The notes below the pieces were generated by a model. That model ran no database searches. It had not been told where the DNA came from and saw only the letters and a program-made list of their open reading frames with translations. A program made the translations under genes and the position numbers. From Balanoglossus misakiensis (Eukaryota > Hemichordata), in contig CM082594.2 in NCBI GenBank assembly GCA_040954595.2, forward strand, positions 3,658,001-3,722,000: a stretch of 64,000 bases of DNA, read 5' to 3'. Position 1 is the stretch's first letter. Each line of letters starts with the position of its first letter. Shown one piece after another: positions 1-12,300 of this stretch.

Positions 1-190
1 ATTGTATTGTATTGTATTGTATATTTGTATATTTGTTTGTTTGTTTGTTTGTTTGTTTGGTTGGTTGGTTGGTTGGTTGGTTGGTTGTGTGTCTGTCTGT
101 CTGTTTGTTGTATTTCATTCATTCATTCATTCATTCATTCATTCATTCATTCATTCATTCATTCATTCATTCATTCATTCATTCATTCGT
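1..190. repeat. compound microsatellite (ATTGT, TTTG, GGTT, ATTC)
   Basis: The window opens inside a compound simple repeat. It has ATTGT pentamers at 1-20, TTTG tetramers at about 36-58, GGTT tetramers at about 57-86, a few GTCT units, and about 18 ATTC tetramers at about 115-188. All blocks are uninterrupted. The tetramer and pentamer units make several frames open, so apparent peptides of repeated FIHS or VCLF are artefacts. The true left edge lies outside the window. Confidence 0.97.
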
Positions 191-2454
191 TTATTTGTTA
201 TATGTTTCGATCTGATGTTATCTACCATCTTCTTAGCAACCTTCCATGAAAGGAAACGTTCGGTTGCACTGAGGTTTGAAAGAGAAAACTTCGGTTCTCT
301 AAATACCGGCAATGATGCCAAATAATGGCACAGGGTACCTTACGCGGTGTATTGGTTTGGCGGCTTGAGACCTCTCATTGCTTTTTGCCTTGTTATATAA
401 TTGTAGAGACAACACATTCAAATAATTCAGTGTACTAAACCCTGTGCCATGTATATGAGAGTACCAAATGTGTGACATATAACATTGTGCTGCCTTGGGG
501 AATAAATACTTTTCTGGGTATCTCCGTAGGCTTGGTCTCCACATGTCGAAGATAGACTCTTGTTCACCGATGCCGAATCGTATTAACGATTATCAGATTA
601 AAGGCATGCAGCTAATATCTCTTTTAGGTTCTAATTCTCATAATGGCTCTGTTTGCCGTTCCACTGAATAGTTTTATGTCATTTTTACATTAAATGGGGC
701 AACAAAATGTCTCACGTGACATGCATGGCAATGTCTAGACTGATCTCATTATGTCAATTACGAATTATACTGAATTGTAGGATATTGCGTATTTCTCTGC
801 TGATCGCTGTTTGCACTTTGAATCAAATATGACCAGATTGTGGTAACTTTTGTGAGTGAATGCACTTTCAGACTTTTAAGAGGGGTGGGAAAGAACTGAA
901 CATGCATATTCATGCACCTTACGTGACGCACTACTGATTGGCCGTTACCATGGAACACTCAGACTTTTCTAATTAATGCTAATTATTTTCCAACTATTAG
1001 CAACGCCCGGGTCATTGCTCCGGCCAAAACACACTGGGGTCTGGATACCAGACTATGGGTCGATGTTCAGGATGTGAAATCAGATGAATGACATGTCCCA
1101 ACGCGCAGCTTTGCTTATACACATTCTATCCATCCAACCTATCTTTTTCATCTCTGTTTGTAAACTCAGAGAATACAACGACACGAACGAACACCATCAC
1201 CGTTCTTTAATGGCCAGCAAAGCCCTCTACAAAATATTGAATTTCTGAATCAGCGCTTTCTGCATTTTATATACACGTACTTGTATAGGTATATCATACA
1301 TATGGTATTGGGTGAACGTATTAACCCCATTTCCCCTAAATTATCATTTAATAGTCTCTGAGACAGCCTGGCCTATCGTTTCAAATCCCACATGCGTTTC
1401 TAAGTCTATGTGATCTGCGAATAAAACTAGACAGCTTATTCTTAAATGCTTAAAGAAAAATATCCACGCGCCATGTGCGCCCACTTCAGTAATATTTGAC
1501 TATAACATTAAAAAAAATATGATTATGTTAATGAAAAAAAGTGTAATGTCTAAGAAACAAATACTTTGATTGGCGGATTAGGTAACGGACCAATCACTGA
1601 TTTGCTGGAACATATCACGTGATGGTACCTCCGTGTGTATCAGAATATTAGTCACACAAACTGTAGTGAAACGGTACAAAGATTGCTGTATTATTTGAAG
1701 GGGACATATATTGGAACCCAATTAAATGTAAAAAATTGGGTCTGATAACATGCATTTTCTTCGCAAACGGCAAAGATTGTTGGTGTCATATTCAAGCAAC
1801 AGCTGTCCAATGTCAAATACAACAGAATATATACGTGACATAGCAGTGACTTGTAGCAGACACGTAACACGAAAATGATGACTGGTTACCACAGCGACGC
1901 TTATACCAAGTAAACAATCTGCAGTTCAGAAAATTAATTGCGTGAAATATGACTACAATATAAAACCGTACGCTGCGCATTTATTACACGCGGTAATGTT
2001 TGGCTTCAAATCATGCCAAATGTTTTGCCAATTCCCACAAGGGGCTATTTTTATTTTAAGAAGCGCCGCCACTATATTTCATTAGGGTTTGTTCTTGATC
2101 AAAATACGGTGCATGTTGACGATCAAATTATCAGACATCTTTTGTATAGTGTCTCATAGGATCTTTACGTTCGATTCCCAAGTATATTACCTCAAGCGCC
2201 CACCTTCACGCCAATCACCATTAATAATGGGCGGGGCCAAATATGCATAACGAGTATCGCCAAACCTCACGGCAGTATCGATATCGGTTCACATGTACAC
2301 ACTGCACTAGCTTAAAGCTTAATTTACAGCCGGGTATTTTATTGATGTAAGCTTAGCAATATTTTCATTGACGATCGAGTACATAGCTGATGGAGAATAT
2401 AGCCGTATTAGAGGCACTAGATGCGATTAAATCATTTGTTCCAATACATTTGTC
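191..2454. other. non-coding stretch with scattered promoter-type motifs
   Basis: I see no coding region. An imperfect RFX-like site GTTACCATGGAAC lies at 944-956. Two CCAAT boxes face each other (ATTGG at 1569, CCAAT at 1590), followed by a palindromic E-box ATCACGTGAT at 1614-1623. A GC box TGGGCGGGGCC lies at 2228-2238, just before an octamer-like ATATGCAT. These could be regulatory, but no transcription unit can be attached to them. Confidence 0.4.
1569..1623. promoter_or_regulatory. paired CCAAT boxes plus palindromic E-box
   Basis: ATTGG (1569-1573) and CCAAT (1590-1594) are inverted CCAAT boxes 16 bp apart, the core recognised by NF-Y. Twenty bases further on is the perfect palindrome ATCACGTGAT, a USF/MITF/TFE-type E-box. 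The combination is common in animal proximal promoters. No start site or exon can be identified nearby, so this is motif evidence only. Confidence 0.3.
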
Positions 2455-2630
2455 GACAATTTCGGCCCACATCAAACACATTTGTTCGAACTAATTCCTT
2501 CTAACGGACCGTTGGTGAAATATTGGCGACGGCGTGCCTTTCGACAATGGCGGCCCATATCAAACAGATTTATTCCAACTAATTCTTTCCAACGGACCGT
2601 TGGTGAACTATTGGAGATGGTCAATGTGGC
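2455..2630. repeat. two-copy tandem duplication, period 88 bp
   Basis: Two adjacent copies begin at 2455 and 2543. Shared blocks such as CGGCCCA and AACGGACCGTTGGTGAA recur exactly 88 bases apart (2503 and 2591), with scattered substitutions between copies. The segment just before 2455 looks like a decayed end of a further copy. The short open frame across both copies (starting 2482) is not conserved between them because 88 is not a multiple of three, so I do not call it coding. Confidence 0.85.
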
Positions 2631-4435
2631 TTTTCTTGATGGTATGAGACTAACATTTATAAAGCAAGATCCGATATATTTCACATCTATTCGACCGCAA
2701 TCCAGAAAAAAAAAATAGTCCAGAGATTGGTAATTGTTTGGCCCACAAAGGTTTTGTACATGGCTAGTTACAAAGATAAAGCAGTATTGTACAGCACAGC
2801 AGAGCCCAGACAACCAACAAAGAACACAAATCCAGGCCAGTGGGGAAAGATATATGGTACTCCGCCAAAGAAAATCAAGAAGTAATGTCAGGTGTTTCGA
2901 AAATAGTAGGCAAACCCTGCCCCAGGTTAGATTCGTTACAGATGGTTTGAATTGACATGACCTTTCATTTTACACAGACAAAGAACCGGGCAGGGTAAAA
3001 AGCGAAAAATCACGCTTGGATTTCTCAAATGCGGAAAGGGGTCAAACGTCGACGGCTCTTAAATCGGCAGACCAGATTACAGGAAACATATGTTTTTTTA
3101 TTCGCCCTCACGATGGCTTCGTTGATTTTAAATTAGAATCGTGCAGTGGCACTTGAACGCCAATTGCCAGAAACGGTAATTGAAGAGTTTGAACTTCGAG
3201 CCGCGTGCAACCTTAAAAATGTTGTGAAGGCACAAGCGCATCACGTCCCCAGACTCTGCAATCAGACTAATTGGATCACTCTCAAATATCTCGCGCCATT
3301 AAACCCTGGGCTGGTGGTCTTCAAGGAAGGTCACCCAGCGCCAAGCTATACGTCACCTCTGGATCATCTCCCGGCCCGGGTCTACTTGACTTGACTCATC
3401 GATTCAGCCAGGAGTCCTGTGAATAAATTGATCTACAATTGGCAGCGCGAATTTATGTTTTATTCATTCGCGTTTGGTAGTTTCCCCTGCCCTGCAGACG
3501 CCAATAATTCTCTGTCAGCCTTGCTGAATGATGCATCTCGCCTTCACAGGTCGTTGCAGTTATTCCTTGCTTGCTATATAACCTTTAAAGGAAAAATACT
3601 GACTGAGTATTAATATTTTGTAGTTAATTCTAAACTGTTTGCATATACATGTACACATTGGAAAAATATTCAAGACTTCGTATATAACATTCCTGACTAA
3701 ATTGTACTCTTGAACCGTACGATATGGTTTTATATGTCTCGCATTTTTATCACGGTGTTTGCTGCTAAAGTAAATGGCCATGACCTTGCCAAATAATGGC
3801 ATTGGCGATTAATAGTCAATTCGATTTTTTTTCAAATGGGTAGTCTCTCTTGGCGGTCTTCATAAAATTGTACTTTCGTGAGGTCACTGTGACTATTAAT
3901 GACCAACCAGTTGTTTGCTCCTTTGAAAATATGGCAATCTCATGTCTTTGAAAGTAAGCCGGTCTTATCTATATATAAACGTCTAGGAAATTCTGAATCA
4001 TCAACACACACGTTTTCCAGATGAAAATTGACGTCTGGTAGGTACAGACATCTTCGCGCCATGATTCAAGTGACCAAAAATGCAACATTGAATTTCGCGA
4101 TAAAAAATACTAAAGTTGAACGGGTTCATTTCTGTGTCGCGGATATGAGTCTTTGTTTGCCTAATATATTCCCATTCATAAAACCACCGATCTCTACATA
4201 ACAGCGGCACTGTACTTTAAATCAATTTTGTAATCAGTCTCCCGCCAGTTTTTTTGATGATTGAATTTAGTTAACGACCAAAGGCATCAAAATACCCTCA
4301 AAAGGCCTAAATCAATAGGCCATCATGCATTAATTTTGTCTAACCATCGTAAAATGTTGAACAGATTTAGAGCTAAATTTATTTTATTCCCACTACTATT
4401 TCTTTACTCGTTCAACTCAGACGCCATTAGCAACA
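2631..4435. other. non-coding stretch, no gene seen
   Basis: No recognisable protein or RNA gene. Short open frames (for example 3146-3394 and 4001-4210) lack ATG starts in good context or domain signatures. A TATATAAA box lies at 3972-3979, but no initiator or exon follows convincingly. Confidence 0.4.
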
Positions 4436-4515
4436 TGTACAGTACAGTAGAGTACAGTACAGTAGAGTACAGTACAGTACAGTGCAGAACAGTACAAGGC
4501 AGGGCAATGCAAGGC
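4436..4515. repeat. degenerate (GTACA)n pentanucleotide array
   Basis: Pentamers of GTACA are interspersed with GTAGA, GTGCA, GAACA, AGGCA and similar variants. The array decays to the right into AGGCA/GGGCA units. It shares its unit with the much longer array at 5753-5965, about 1.2 kb away. Confidence 0.93.
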
Positions 4516-5752
4516 AGCACAACGAATATCCGTATTACGGCAAACGCGTTGTGGATACAAATCGAATTGCTGGCATTTAATATTCAAAGTCAACTTTTTT
4601 GCCAGCCACCAAATCTAAATCACAGCCACGAATGTTAATCATATTGTATCTTCCGTGAAAGCAATGTTATTTATATGGTTCCCTCCCCCGGGCAATTTTA
4701 CAGTCCACTCCTTGGCATTAATGAATAATCGCTAATCAACAAATGGTAGTAAATTACACAAGAGTTATTTATCTTCCCAGAGCGTTTAATTTAGGTAAGC
4801 AAAGTAGAACAGTGTATGGATCATCAGTAAAAATGTTCCAATCCGATCTCGATATTCCATAACTGACCCTGCACAAGCATATCACGACCAAATTTAATCA
4901 CTTTCTAGCCTGTGATCTTATCAGGTTTCGTTTAACTTTCTGAGGATTCTGTGTAATTACGATTTGTCAGATATATTTTAGCGAAGTCCACAACGTTTGA
5001 ATCCTTTATTTATTCCCATCACTTACGTAGCCCTCATATTTGTCTCATGTTAATTAAGTCTTGCAGGTTTGTATGTAAAGACTGCAGATTTGCGTTCTTG
5101 TTGTGTGGTTTTCCTCTGCGAATTCTCGCGTGACTAACCCAATATACTTGGTCATAGGTTTTTTCAATGAGTGTGAGTTAAAACGACGAGCTTATAAAAT
5201 ATTGAAATCGCGATGGTCTTTAAACGTGGATAACCAGAGAAGAAGTTTACGAAATGATAGTTTCCTTTAGATACACACATAGAGGTACTAAACAGAATGG
5301 AAAGGTGGTACAAACATGGCTTTGGACAGGTAGTACGGAGCATGGCCTTTCGAGAAACCTGTTGTTTTTTTCAGATGTAAACATACAGATGTCAAGTAGA
5401 ATGGAGGGTACCACTGAGACACGGCAAGTTTACAGTGATTTTTTATGGTACACAGCACGTTTCCGTGTTAATACTCGGAGCGATAAGCGTAGCCCGCCGC
5501 TTACTATGCGTTTTATGATCGATGCCAGATCGAATTTTATGCTTTTCAGTAGCGTGACCCGAAACGGCTTTAAATTTTATATGTCTGTTACCTAATGGTT
5601 GCTGTGACAACAGCCGGATCTTTGTAACTGTGTCATAAAACGAAACAGAAATAGTAATCTTTCGCAAGACGCGCGCCTAAGAGAAAAGACGGTTACGACT
5701 ACTATTGCAACGAAACGAAAAAAGCAACTACAGCCAAAAAAACATATACAGC
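4516..5752. other. non-coding stretch between two (GTACA)n arrays
   Basis: The only notable open frame is 5254-5595 on the plus strand (113 codons, starting ATG). It has no recognisable domain, signal peptide or splice context and is within the length expected by chance. Otherwise the stretch is unremarkable AT-rich DNA. Confidence 0.35.
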
Positions 5753-5965
5753 ACAGTACAGTACAGTACAGTACAGTACAGTACAATACAGTACAGTACA
5801 GTGCAGTGCAGTGCAGTACAGAGCAGTGCAGTGCAGTACAGTGCAGTACAGTACAGTACAGTACAGTACAGTACAGTACAGTACAGTACAGTACAGTACA
5901 GTACAGTACAGTACAGTACAGTACAGTACAGTACAGTACAGTACAGTACAGTACAGTACAGTACA
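5753..5965. repeat. long (GTACA)n / (ACAGT)n pentanucleotide microsatellite
   Basis: About 42 pentamers. The right two-thirds (about 5840-5965) is pure GTACA. The left part (about 5796-5850) contains GTGCA, GAGCA and other variants. Because the unit is five bases, several frames on both strands stay open, producing spurious ORFs of repeated YSTVQ or TVLYC that should be ignored. The array is immediately followed by a short hairpin (stems at 5993-6001 and 6009-6017). Confidence 0.98.
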
Positions 5966-5992
5966 AGCCAGATAGAAATCGGAGTGGCTTCA

Positions 5993-6017
5993 AAGTGGAG
6001 AGAACACTTCTCCACTT
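5993..6017. repeat. short inverted repeat beside the pentamer array
   Basis: Stem AAGTGGAGA pairs with TCTCCACTT across a 7-base loop. It sits 28 bases right of the (GTACA)n array. No function can be inferred. Confidence 0.7.
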
Positions 6018-6513
6018 AGGAGCGGCCCTCAATGCGTATCGAGAGGACGACGGGCTGATCTCGCTGATATGGAAATAGCAAACATCAATTACCGTGCATT
6101 GCCACGTAGAAGGGGACATTAAGAGATCCAGCGCGATATGGACCAAATGACGTAATAAAACTCCGAGTCGTAAAAGGAGATTACGCCGGCGATGTTCGCC
6201 GAAAATTGATGCGAGTCTGAGAAGTCGCTGAGGCGAAAAGACAACGGTTTGAAAAGTGCTTTTGTGAAACGTCTACGTTCGAAAATACTCATACCGACCC
6301 GGATTTATCGGGGAAATGACTATTGCCACGTGTGCACCCTCTTGTAAAATGGCGCCACCAAGAGAGCACTGCTACAACACAGTATTCACGACAGCATGGT
6401 CTCCATGAGTTTTACACTTTTTAAATCATAGTGATAACTTCTGTCAGTAATACATGTAGTTATCACACATTTTCCGGGTTTCAAACATCATGAAAGCCAA
6501 CGCATTTCTTGCC

Positions 6514-6550
6514 TATATAACGCGGCCATGCGCATCTACCGGTCCAATCC
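6514..6550 (+). promoter_or_regulatory. candidate TATA/initiator core promoter
   Basis: TATATAA begins at 6514, and the initiator match CCAATCC has its A at 6546, 32 bases downstream, which is the usual spacing for animal TATA promoters. No exon with a clear start codon or splice donor follows, so the call rests on spacing alone. Confidence 0.2.
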
Positions 6551-7549
6551 TCATCCACTGACCCTCACTGGTGGCCCGTCACACTCTCTGCGAAATATTC
6601 ACAATTCATGATTGGGTGGCGTTTTGTTATTTCCTTTTTATAGCAGACTCTGAAAACAGCACTTCTCCACTATTTAAAAGTCTAACCTCTATATAACCCT
6701 TGAGGGAGCTATGGAATCGTCCCATTTTTCATGGAGATTAGTTCACGCAACTAGGATTCAAAACGAGCCTGTTTTTTATCAGGTATTCGTTACGGCGCGT
6801 TGGTGATTGATCACCTAGCAACGATTCGGGGAGGCCGGGATTAGACCCACACGACAGTGTATTATCCCGTTTCCCGCCCCTTTTAAGATTTCTGTCGCTA
6901 TCAAATCTCACATCAGGATTTTGCCGCCTAATGACCTTCATTTTCTTTTGACTCGTGATACGGGTGTCGTCATTACCTTTCTCTGCCTTTTAAACGAGAG
7001 GTTTGAGATCGTCGAGATGAAAACCCGTGATATCGTATCACGCGGCTTTTGCAACGTGGTGATGTATATCGACTTTAATGACATGGTATTTGGCGCGCCG
7101 TTCTCAGAGATTAAAAACTAATTTTCAATGCAGTGTTGAGTTGCCACAGACGAAAAAGGCCAATGCGTGAATGTCCAAGAACAGGATATCCAGTTTGAGC
7201 CGGATTTATTTTACCATTCGAAGCGTGTCAGCCAAGACATCAATAAGTTCAGCAAACGTCAAACGGCCATGAAGTGACACTTCAAAAATGACGTGCACGA
7301 AATCGCCTGTCAGTCGGTGAAAGGTTTCATTCAACGCGGGATTTCCGCCCCAAACTATGGCGTTACCGTTTTGCTGTGGCGACAGAAATTCAAAATTAGA
7401 CATATCGGTTTCTTCACAAACCTAAGCTATGGATGGGTGAGTGAGAGCAGGATGTCTTAATTAGGAATTAGGGAGATTTCAGTGGTTATAGGGGGGATGG
7501 TCCGGAGAGAATAAGGAAATATGTCAGCTAGGATTGTTTTTGAGAAGGT

Positions 7550-8093
7550 CACGTGTTGCAATTAGAACTTTGCAAAAAATCATTGATAGTTACTGTAACA
7601 AATACATCCAAACAGGCCCATAACACTTGATTCCTTATCGATTTTGCAATGCGCTTGTTTTGTCCTTGACAACAAACAGTCCGTGATTGCATGTATGTCA
7701 ATTTCCATGAGATTACGGGCTAAAATCACGTGATCTACAACAAAGTCACAAGCGATATAGTTACCCTCTGATTGACGCCTCTGCTTGATATGTCTCACGT
7801 GATATTAAATAAGTCGATCTCATGATACCTGTCAATCAGCATCCATCGCAGAAATCGACACAAAATCACTCGGTTTTGAATTAAAAGTCTTGTTGATATG
7901 TGGTACTTTGTTGGACGTGACGTATCAAATTTACGACGGGACAATTAATCTTGTAACGGCGAGCCATGATTGATTGCGTGAGACACGTACCAATTGCGTA
8001 CTCTGCGCAAAGTTGACGTATATGTCTCCATGCAGGAATAACTCATTGCCAGACCTTTTTTGTTCGACATGACTGAAGCTCATATGTCACGTG
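7550..8093. promoter_or_regulatory. cluster of four CACGTG E-boxes
   Basis: CACGTG occurs at 7550, 7727, 7796 and 8088. Three of the four have the extended form TCACGTGA, typical of USF/MITF/TFE-type bHLH-ZIP factors. A random 544-bp stretch would hold about 0.1 such hexamers. The contexts at 7796 and 8088 are similar (ATGTC(TC)ACGTGAT), so they may be related by duplication. Confidence 0.4.
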
Positions 8094-8824
8094 ATTTGAC
8101 ACACGTTAATTAAGCCTTTAGCAGACACTGGGCTGCAATACGGCTAGCGAAGTTGGCAACACCAATTGACTCTGGCAGAATACGTTTTAAGTGTGTTACC
8201 AGTCGCCAATAACATCACCGACGCTATAATTGCCTGATATAACTAAATATATAACGGTGGCAGAAAGTGTGTATTATTATAGGGGAGCAATTTAACATTT
8301 ATACATGGATAAATGTAGTGATTATCTGGTACCCATACTGTTCCCCTAACGTCTGCGCAGACGATGCTGCGTACACGCAGACCATGGAACAACTGATCGA
8401 TTACTACATTGTTGGAACTTTACATTGACATCAGTATTCAGATATGTGTCTGTCATGTATTCGTCAGGTCTCTATGATAACGATGACATTACGTTACAAA
8501 GATTGTTTTTCCCCGCGTAAACAGAGACTTCTGTCGGGAACTTTGCTCACCTGTGACCGATAATTGCCCTGATGATGCCATGCCAGCATATAGCTGCCGC
8601 GGGCCTTTGTGAATCCGGCTCTTCCGTGTAAAGGAAACTATGGCACCGAGAAGTTGACAGAAACCGTCGCGTGCACCATTTTGAAGAACGGTGGTCATGT
8701 ACATGTATACGAAGAGATAGACATCAACATAATTAGTTTCTTGGTTCGCGCCTGCCAATTTCTGGCTTAAAATCCAAGGAGGGTATATACGCACTGGTGA
8801 CGACTGGCCGTATTACTCGATGCT

Positions 8825-8838
8825 GTCACCATGGAAAC
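8825..8838. promoter_or_regulatory. RFX X-box-like site
   Basis: GTCACCATGGAAAC fits the X-box consensus GTNRCC-N2-RGNAAC recognised by RFX winged-helix factors. Motif evidence only. Confidence 0.3.
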
Positions 8839-9140
8839 GAGCGCGCATCCCGTGTATGGTTCACTGCAATTTCTGCATCGATGACTCAAAATGGTGGCAG
8901 GATTTAAGACGCTAGTCACATATCAAGTTTCCTTGATGAACTTGTCTCCTTTACTTTTTGGAGAAAAAATGGCTAAGTGCATTTATCTTCCTGCTTCTTC
9001 GGAATCTCAAAAGAATCTCTCAGACTCCCATTTCCGCTAGTTTGGGCTAGATTTTAATTTCGCCAGAAAAAGACGACGTTGAAAGTTTTTATCTTTTTAT
9101 GGTAATTTTTACAACCCAACCATTATCGTTGTAACAATCC

Positions 9141-9299
9141 CAAATTAATCAATTACTCTGTTTTATTAATGGTAGATTTATAGCAGATAATATTAGGAGG
9201 CTTTCGGAGATTATAGATTTGTACGAGAAGAATAAAGAGCCAGGTTTGGTCTTCATTGCTGATTTTGATAAGGCTTTTGACAAAGTGAGATGGGAATAC
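9141..9299 (+). mobile_element. relic of a LINE reverse transcriptase domain
   Basis: In the frame with codons starting at multiples of three, this segment encodes a run containing FINGRFIADNIRRL, then EKNKEPGLVFIADFDKAFDK, then VRWEY. It matches the fingers-to-palm part of non-LTR retrotransposon reverse transcriptases: a QxGF-like FINGR block, then motif A with the pattern F-x-D-F-D-K-A-F-D. The frame is open from 9135 to 9386, but similarity stops abruptly at 9299, and nothing matching the catalytic YADD motif follows. It is a fragment truncated at both ends, probably L1/Tx1-like. It is not a working gene. Confidence 0.82.
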
Positions 9300-9386
9300 C
9301 AGATAAGAAGAACAGCCACGTGTTTAACTATATGTGCTCCCGTGTTTAAGAGAAACATTGATTCAGTATGCAAATTAGCAGCATAA

Positions 9387-12300
9387 TCCCGGAATACCAT
9401 TAACTCTCGTGTGTGAATACGGGAGCCAACTTAATTATTCTGCAGTGCCTTTGCGTACTTTTAATTGTGCTGGCGAGCGCCCTCTGTAGATATCATTTTG
9501 CGAAAGAAAATTGATATACCATAATCACATTGACACGTGTGAAGACAAATGGACTGCAATAATACATTTTTAAAGAATAGTTTTATGAGCGGCCTTATAC
9601 TTCAAGAATCTAAAAACTTCTCGGGTTCCAATTTCCGATGGAGACGGTTTTTAATGTGCCTGGAAATAGGCATTGTAATGAACTTCAAATGTAGGCCTAC
9701 TTTGATACGATAATTATACCAAGGTCAATCAAACGATCCATTTTCAAATGCAAAGCTAATAAAGCGTAGAATCTGTTATCTATAATGCATACATTTCTTG
9801 CAAAACCCGTCGAATCCTACTTGTCTATCGAACTGTGAATATTGACTCTTTCGGCAATGCACTGACTGCCGAGATACGGGTGAAAGTAAATCAGACAGAC
9901 AGACTGAGACAACATAGATAGGCAACAATCAAAAGCCTAGACGAAAAATTACACTGCGAAGTACAGGGAAACTCTATGGTGTTGATTTTCGTGTATGCGA
10001 CGGGATTTGGCCTTATTTACAATTTATACACAGGGGATGGTACACAACAGACCCGGCTGAATTATTTACACGCAATATCTGTTAAACTGCAAACGCGTGT
10101 ATACATTTTGCATGGATATATATGAGAAGGATTTTATAAAATCCATCCTAACGACGTCTACGCACCCACAAGGCTCACATGAAAGAAATATGTTGCCTGT
10201 ATGGTAATCAAATATAAATATAAAAAATGAAGACATGCAAGAAACCTGTAAACGGATTTTGTAAAAAATGTACATCCCGCCAAAATACGACAACAGTTAC
10301 CCAAAACACGTACGCAACAGCATATAAACTATATTTACATTTATCTGAATTTGATTGATATTATGCTAAACACACTGATATAATTTTACAAAAAATCATG
10401 TAAATGTTTCATATGTACATCTTCTGCGCACGTTTTACTTCGTTCGTATTTTATCGTATATTTGTGTGAATCGCCATTTTGGCATGAATTACCAGGCAGT
10501 ATAGTTATATAGGTACACTTCAAAGGCTTTGTGGAAGGTTAATTAGGGATGTCACTAACATTGTTTCATCATAAGACTTCATTTTCGGATTTCTTAATCA
10601 TCATTGCTTATTTCACAGTAAAGCAGGAGCAGTTTTGGCAATATACAGAATCTTTCATGCAATAAAAAAATAATTAAACATTTTTTTCCATGAGAGTAAA
10701 CGGTGAATGTGAATCCTGTTTTGATGTGGTCTACTTTGTGTTGAGTGTGTTGACCCATTTACGACAGGGGCACCATGACCTTTGTGGTATATATGAGCAA
10801 AGAACAGGAAAAGACACTGAGTAACTGATTTTCTTTCCAGGAACGAGGAGTGCAATTTCTTCGCTTGGAACTGTGTTTTTAATCGTACATTAACTTACAT
10901 TAGAGCATCATAGATACACATGAGCAGTGTCTTCTGATGTAGAAGGGATGACTTGCAGTGGGGTGGGCAATAAAACAATGGCCACGGGCCGTTCGGTGAT
11001 TACCGTGCAAATGACGCTGAATGCTGTCAACTCAGACTCGCCGGCGCCTTCAGCTAAAAGAAAGTCATATTGAAGTTGCACTGGGAGTCGAGAGTTCCAC
11101 AGAACTTGGGGCGAAAAATAGAGCAAATCCAACGTCATGGATAATTTGAACTTAAACATGTCAAAAACACACGTGAGTCAAGAACTTTGATGACGTAAAC
11201 GCGTGTGTGCCGTTGCCAGTAATAACCAAAACCTTGACTCTGCACGCAGCGCATACACTGACGGTGGCGAAGTCATTTTGTAATCATGGGTGAGTATGAT
11301 CAGTGTTCTCCAAGAAAATAGTTGATTGCCATGGTAACTAGAGATTTTTTTGTCGTGTTTGACCTTTCCGGTCGATTTGACTTTAATCACGGCACTGTCA
11401 CACCAATAGTAAATGCCCTTGATTTTTTTCCCGCAATAAGAGCAAACCTGTTCCCATCATCCAGCGGTATACCGCCCAAGCAGTTTCACCTTCTTGACTT
11501 CGATCCGGCTTTTTGCCTGAAGAAAACCCCCTCGCGCTGAACTGGACATGACGATAAGACATTTCCACCGCATTCACGTCTTTGTGTGCTAATACAAAGA
11601 CGAGCTCTCTGCAGCACAACAGACACAGTCTAGTCCACCAACGCTAATAGCTGTATTTGAAACCAAAAAAGGGCGCCTCCCACTTAACGTTGTGTACGTG
11701 TTTTACACAAAAATAATTCAGGATGGCTTTTCCCACAAGCGTGTGCACCACAAACGTTTTCTTTTTCAGAGCACACACACAGAATGTTTCCATATAATTA
11801 GGAGCAAATGAACCGAACACAGGAATGCTTGTACAGAATAAACAACTGAAACACCTGAATTGAACCCAGAATATGTATAAGCAAACTGAGACAGATTATT
11901 TTCAGAAGAGTGTAGAGTGCCAATTAACGTCTTTGCAACCAGGTATAGGCTTACACTGACTCGCGCACAACCGACTTCAAGACAGACACGCTATTATGTA
12001 ATAGAGAAATGACATTTACTACACTTATCCGTGTACTATTCCCTTCAGTTGCTCAAAAAATCACATAAAATGAACTATTGAAATGGCATATGTGTGCATT
12101 TGTTTTTACAAACACGTTTATGTAAGGAGTTGCCTCACGACACCCGGTGAATGCTTCTATTCAACCAGTTCTGGGCATCACCCCAATCACTATGTTGAGG
12201 TCTACATCAATCTTTCATTTTAAGTCCCGCACACACAAGACGTGTTAGTTTCAAACGGCATGATCATTATGACACTGCATCCAAATAAAAACTGTTGGGA

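Larger units (their letters stand above)
6018..9134. other. non-coding stretch with an E-box cluster
   Basis: No coding region recognised. It holds a TATA/initiator pair (6514 and 6546), an AAAATGGCG at 6346 that could be a YY1 site, four CACGTG E-boxes at 7550-8093, a perfect palindrome GTCTGCGCAGAC (8351-8362, NRF1-like) and an X-box-like GTCACCATGGAAAC (8825-8838). Confidence 0.4.

Noticed and set aside
2165-2180. tRNA-like B box GTTCGATTCCC
   Set aside because: No A box or cloverleaf in the preceding 60 bases.
5592-6146. Long open frames of repeated YSTVQ / TVLYC on both strands
   Set aside because: They exist only because the pentanucleotide array lacks stops in several frames; no leader, domain or splice context.
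12141-12160. miR-124-like CGGTGAATGC string
   Set aside because: The seed bases that define miR-124 are not conserved and there is no hairpin partner.
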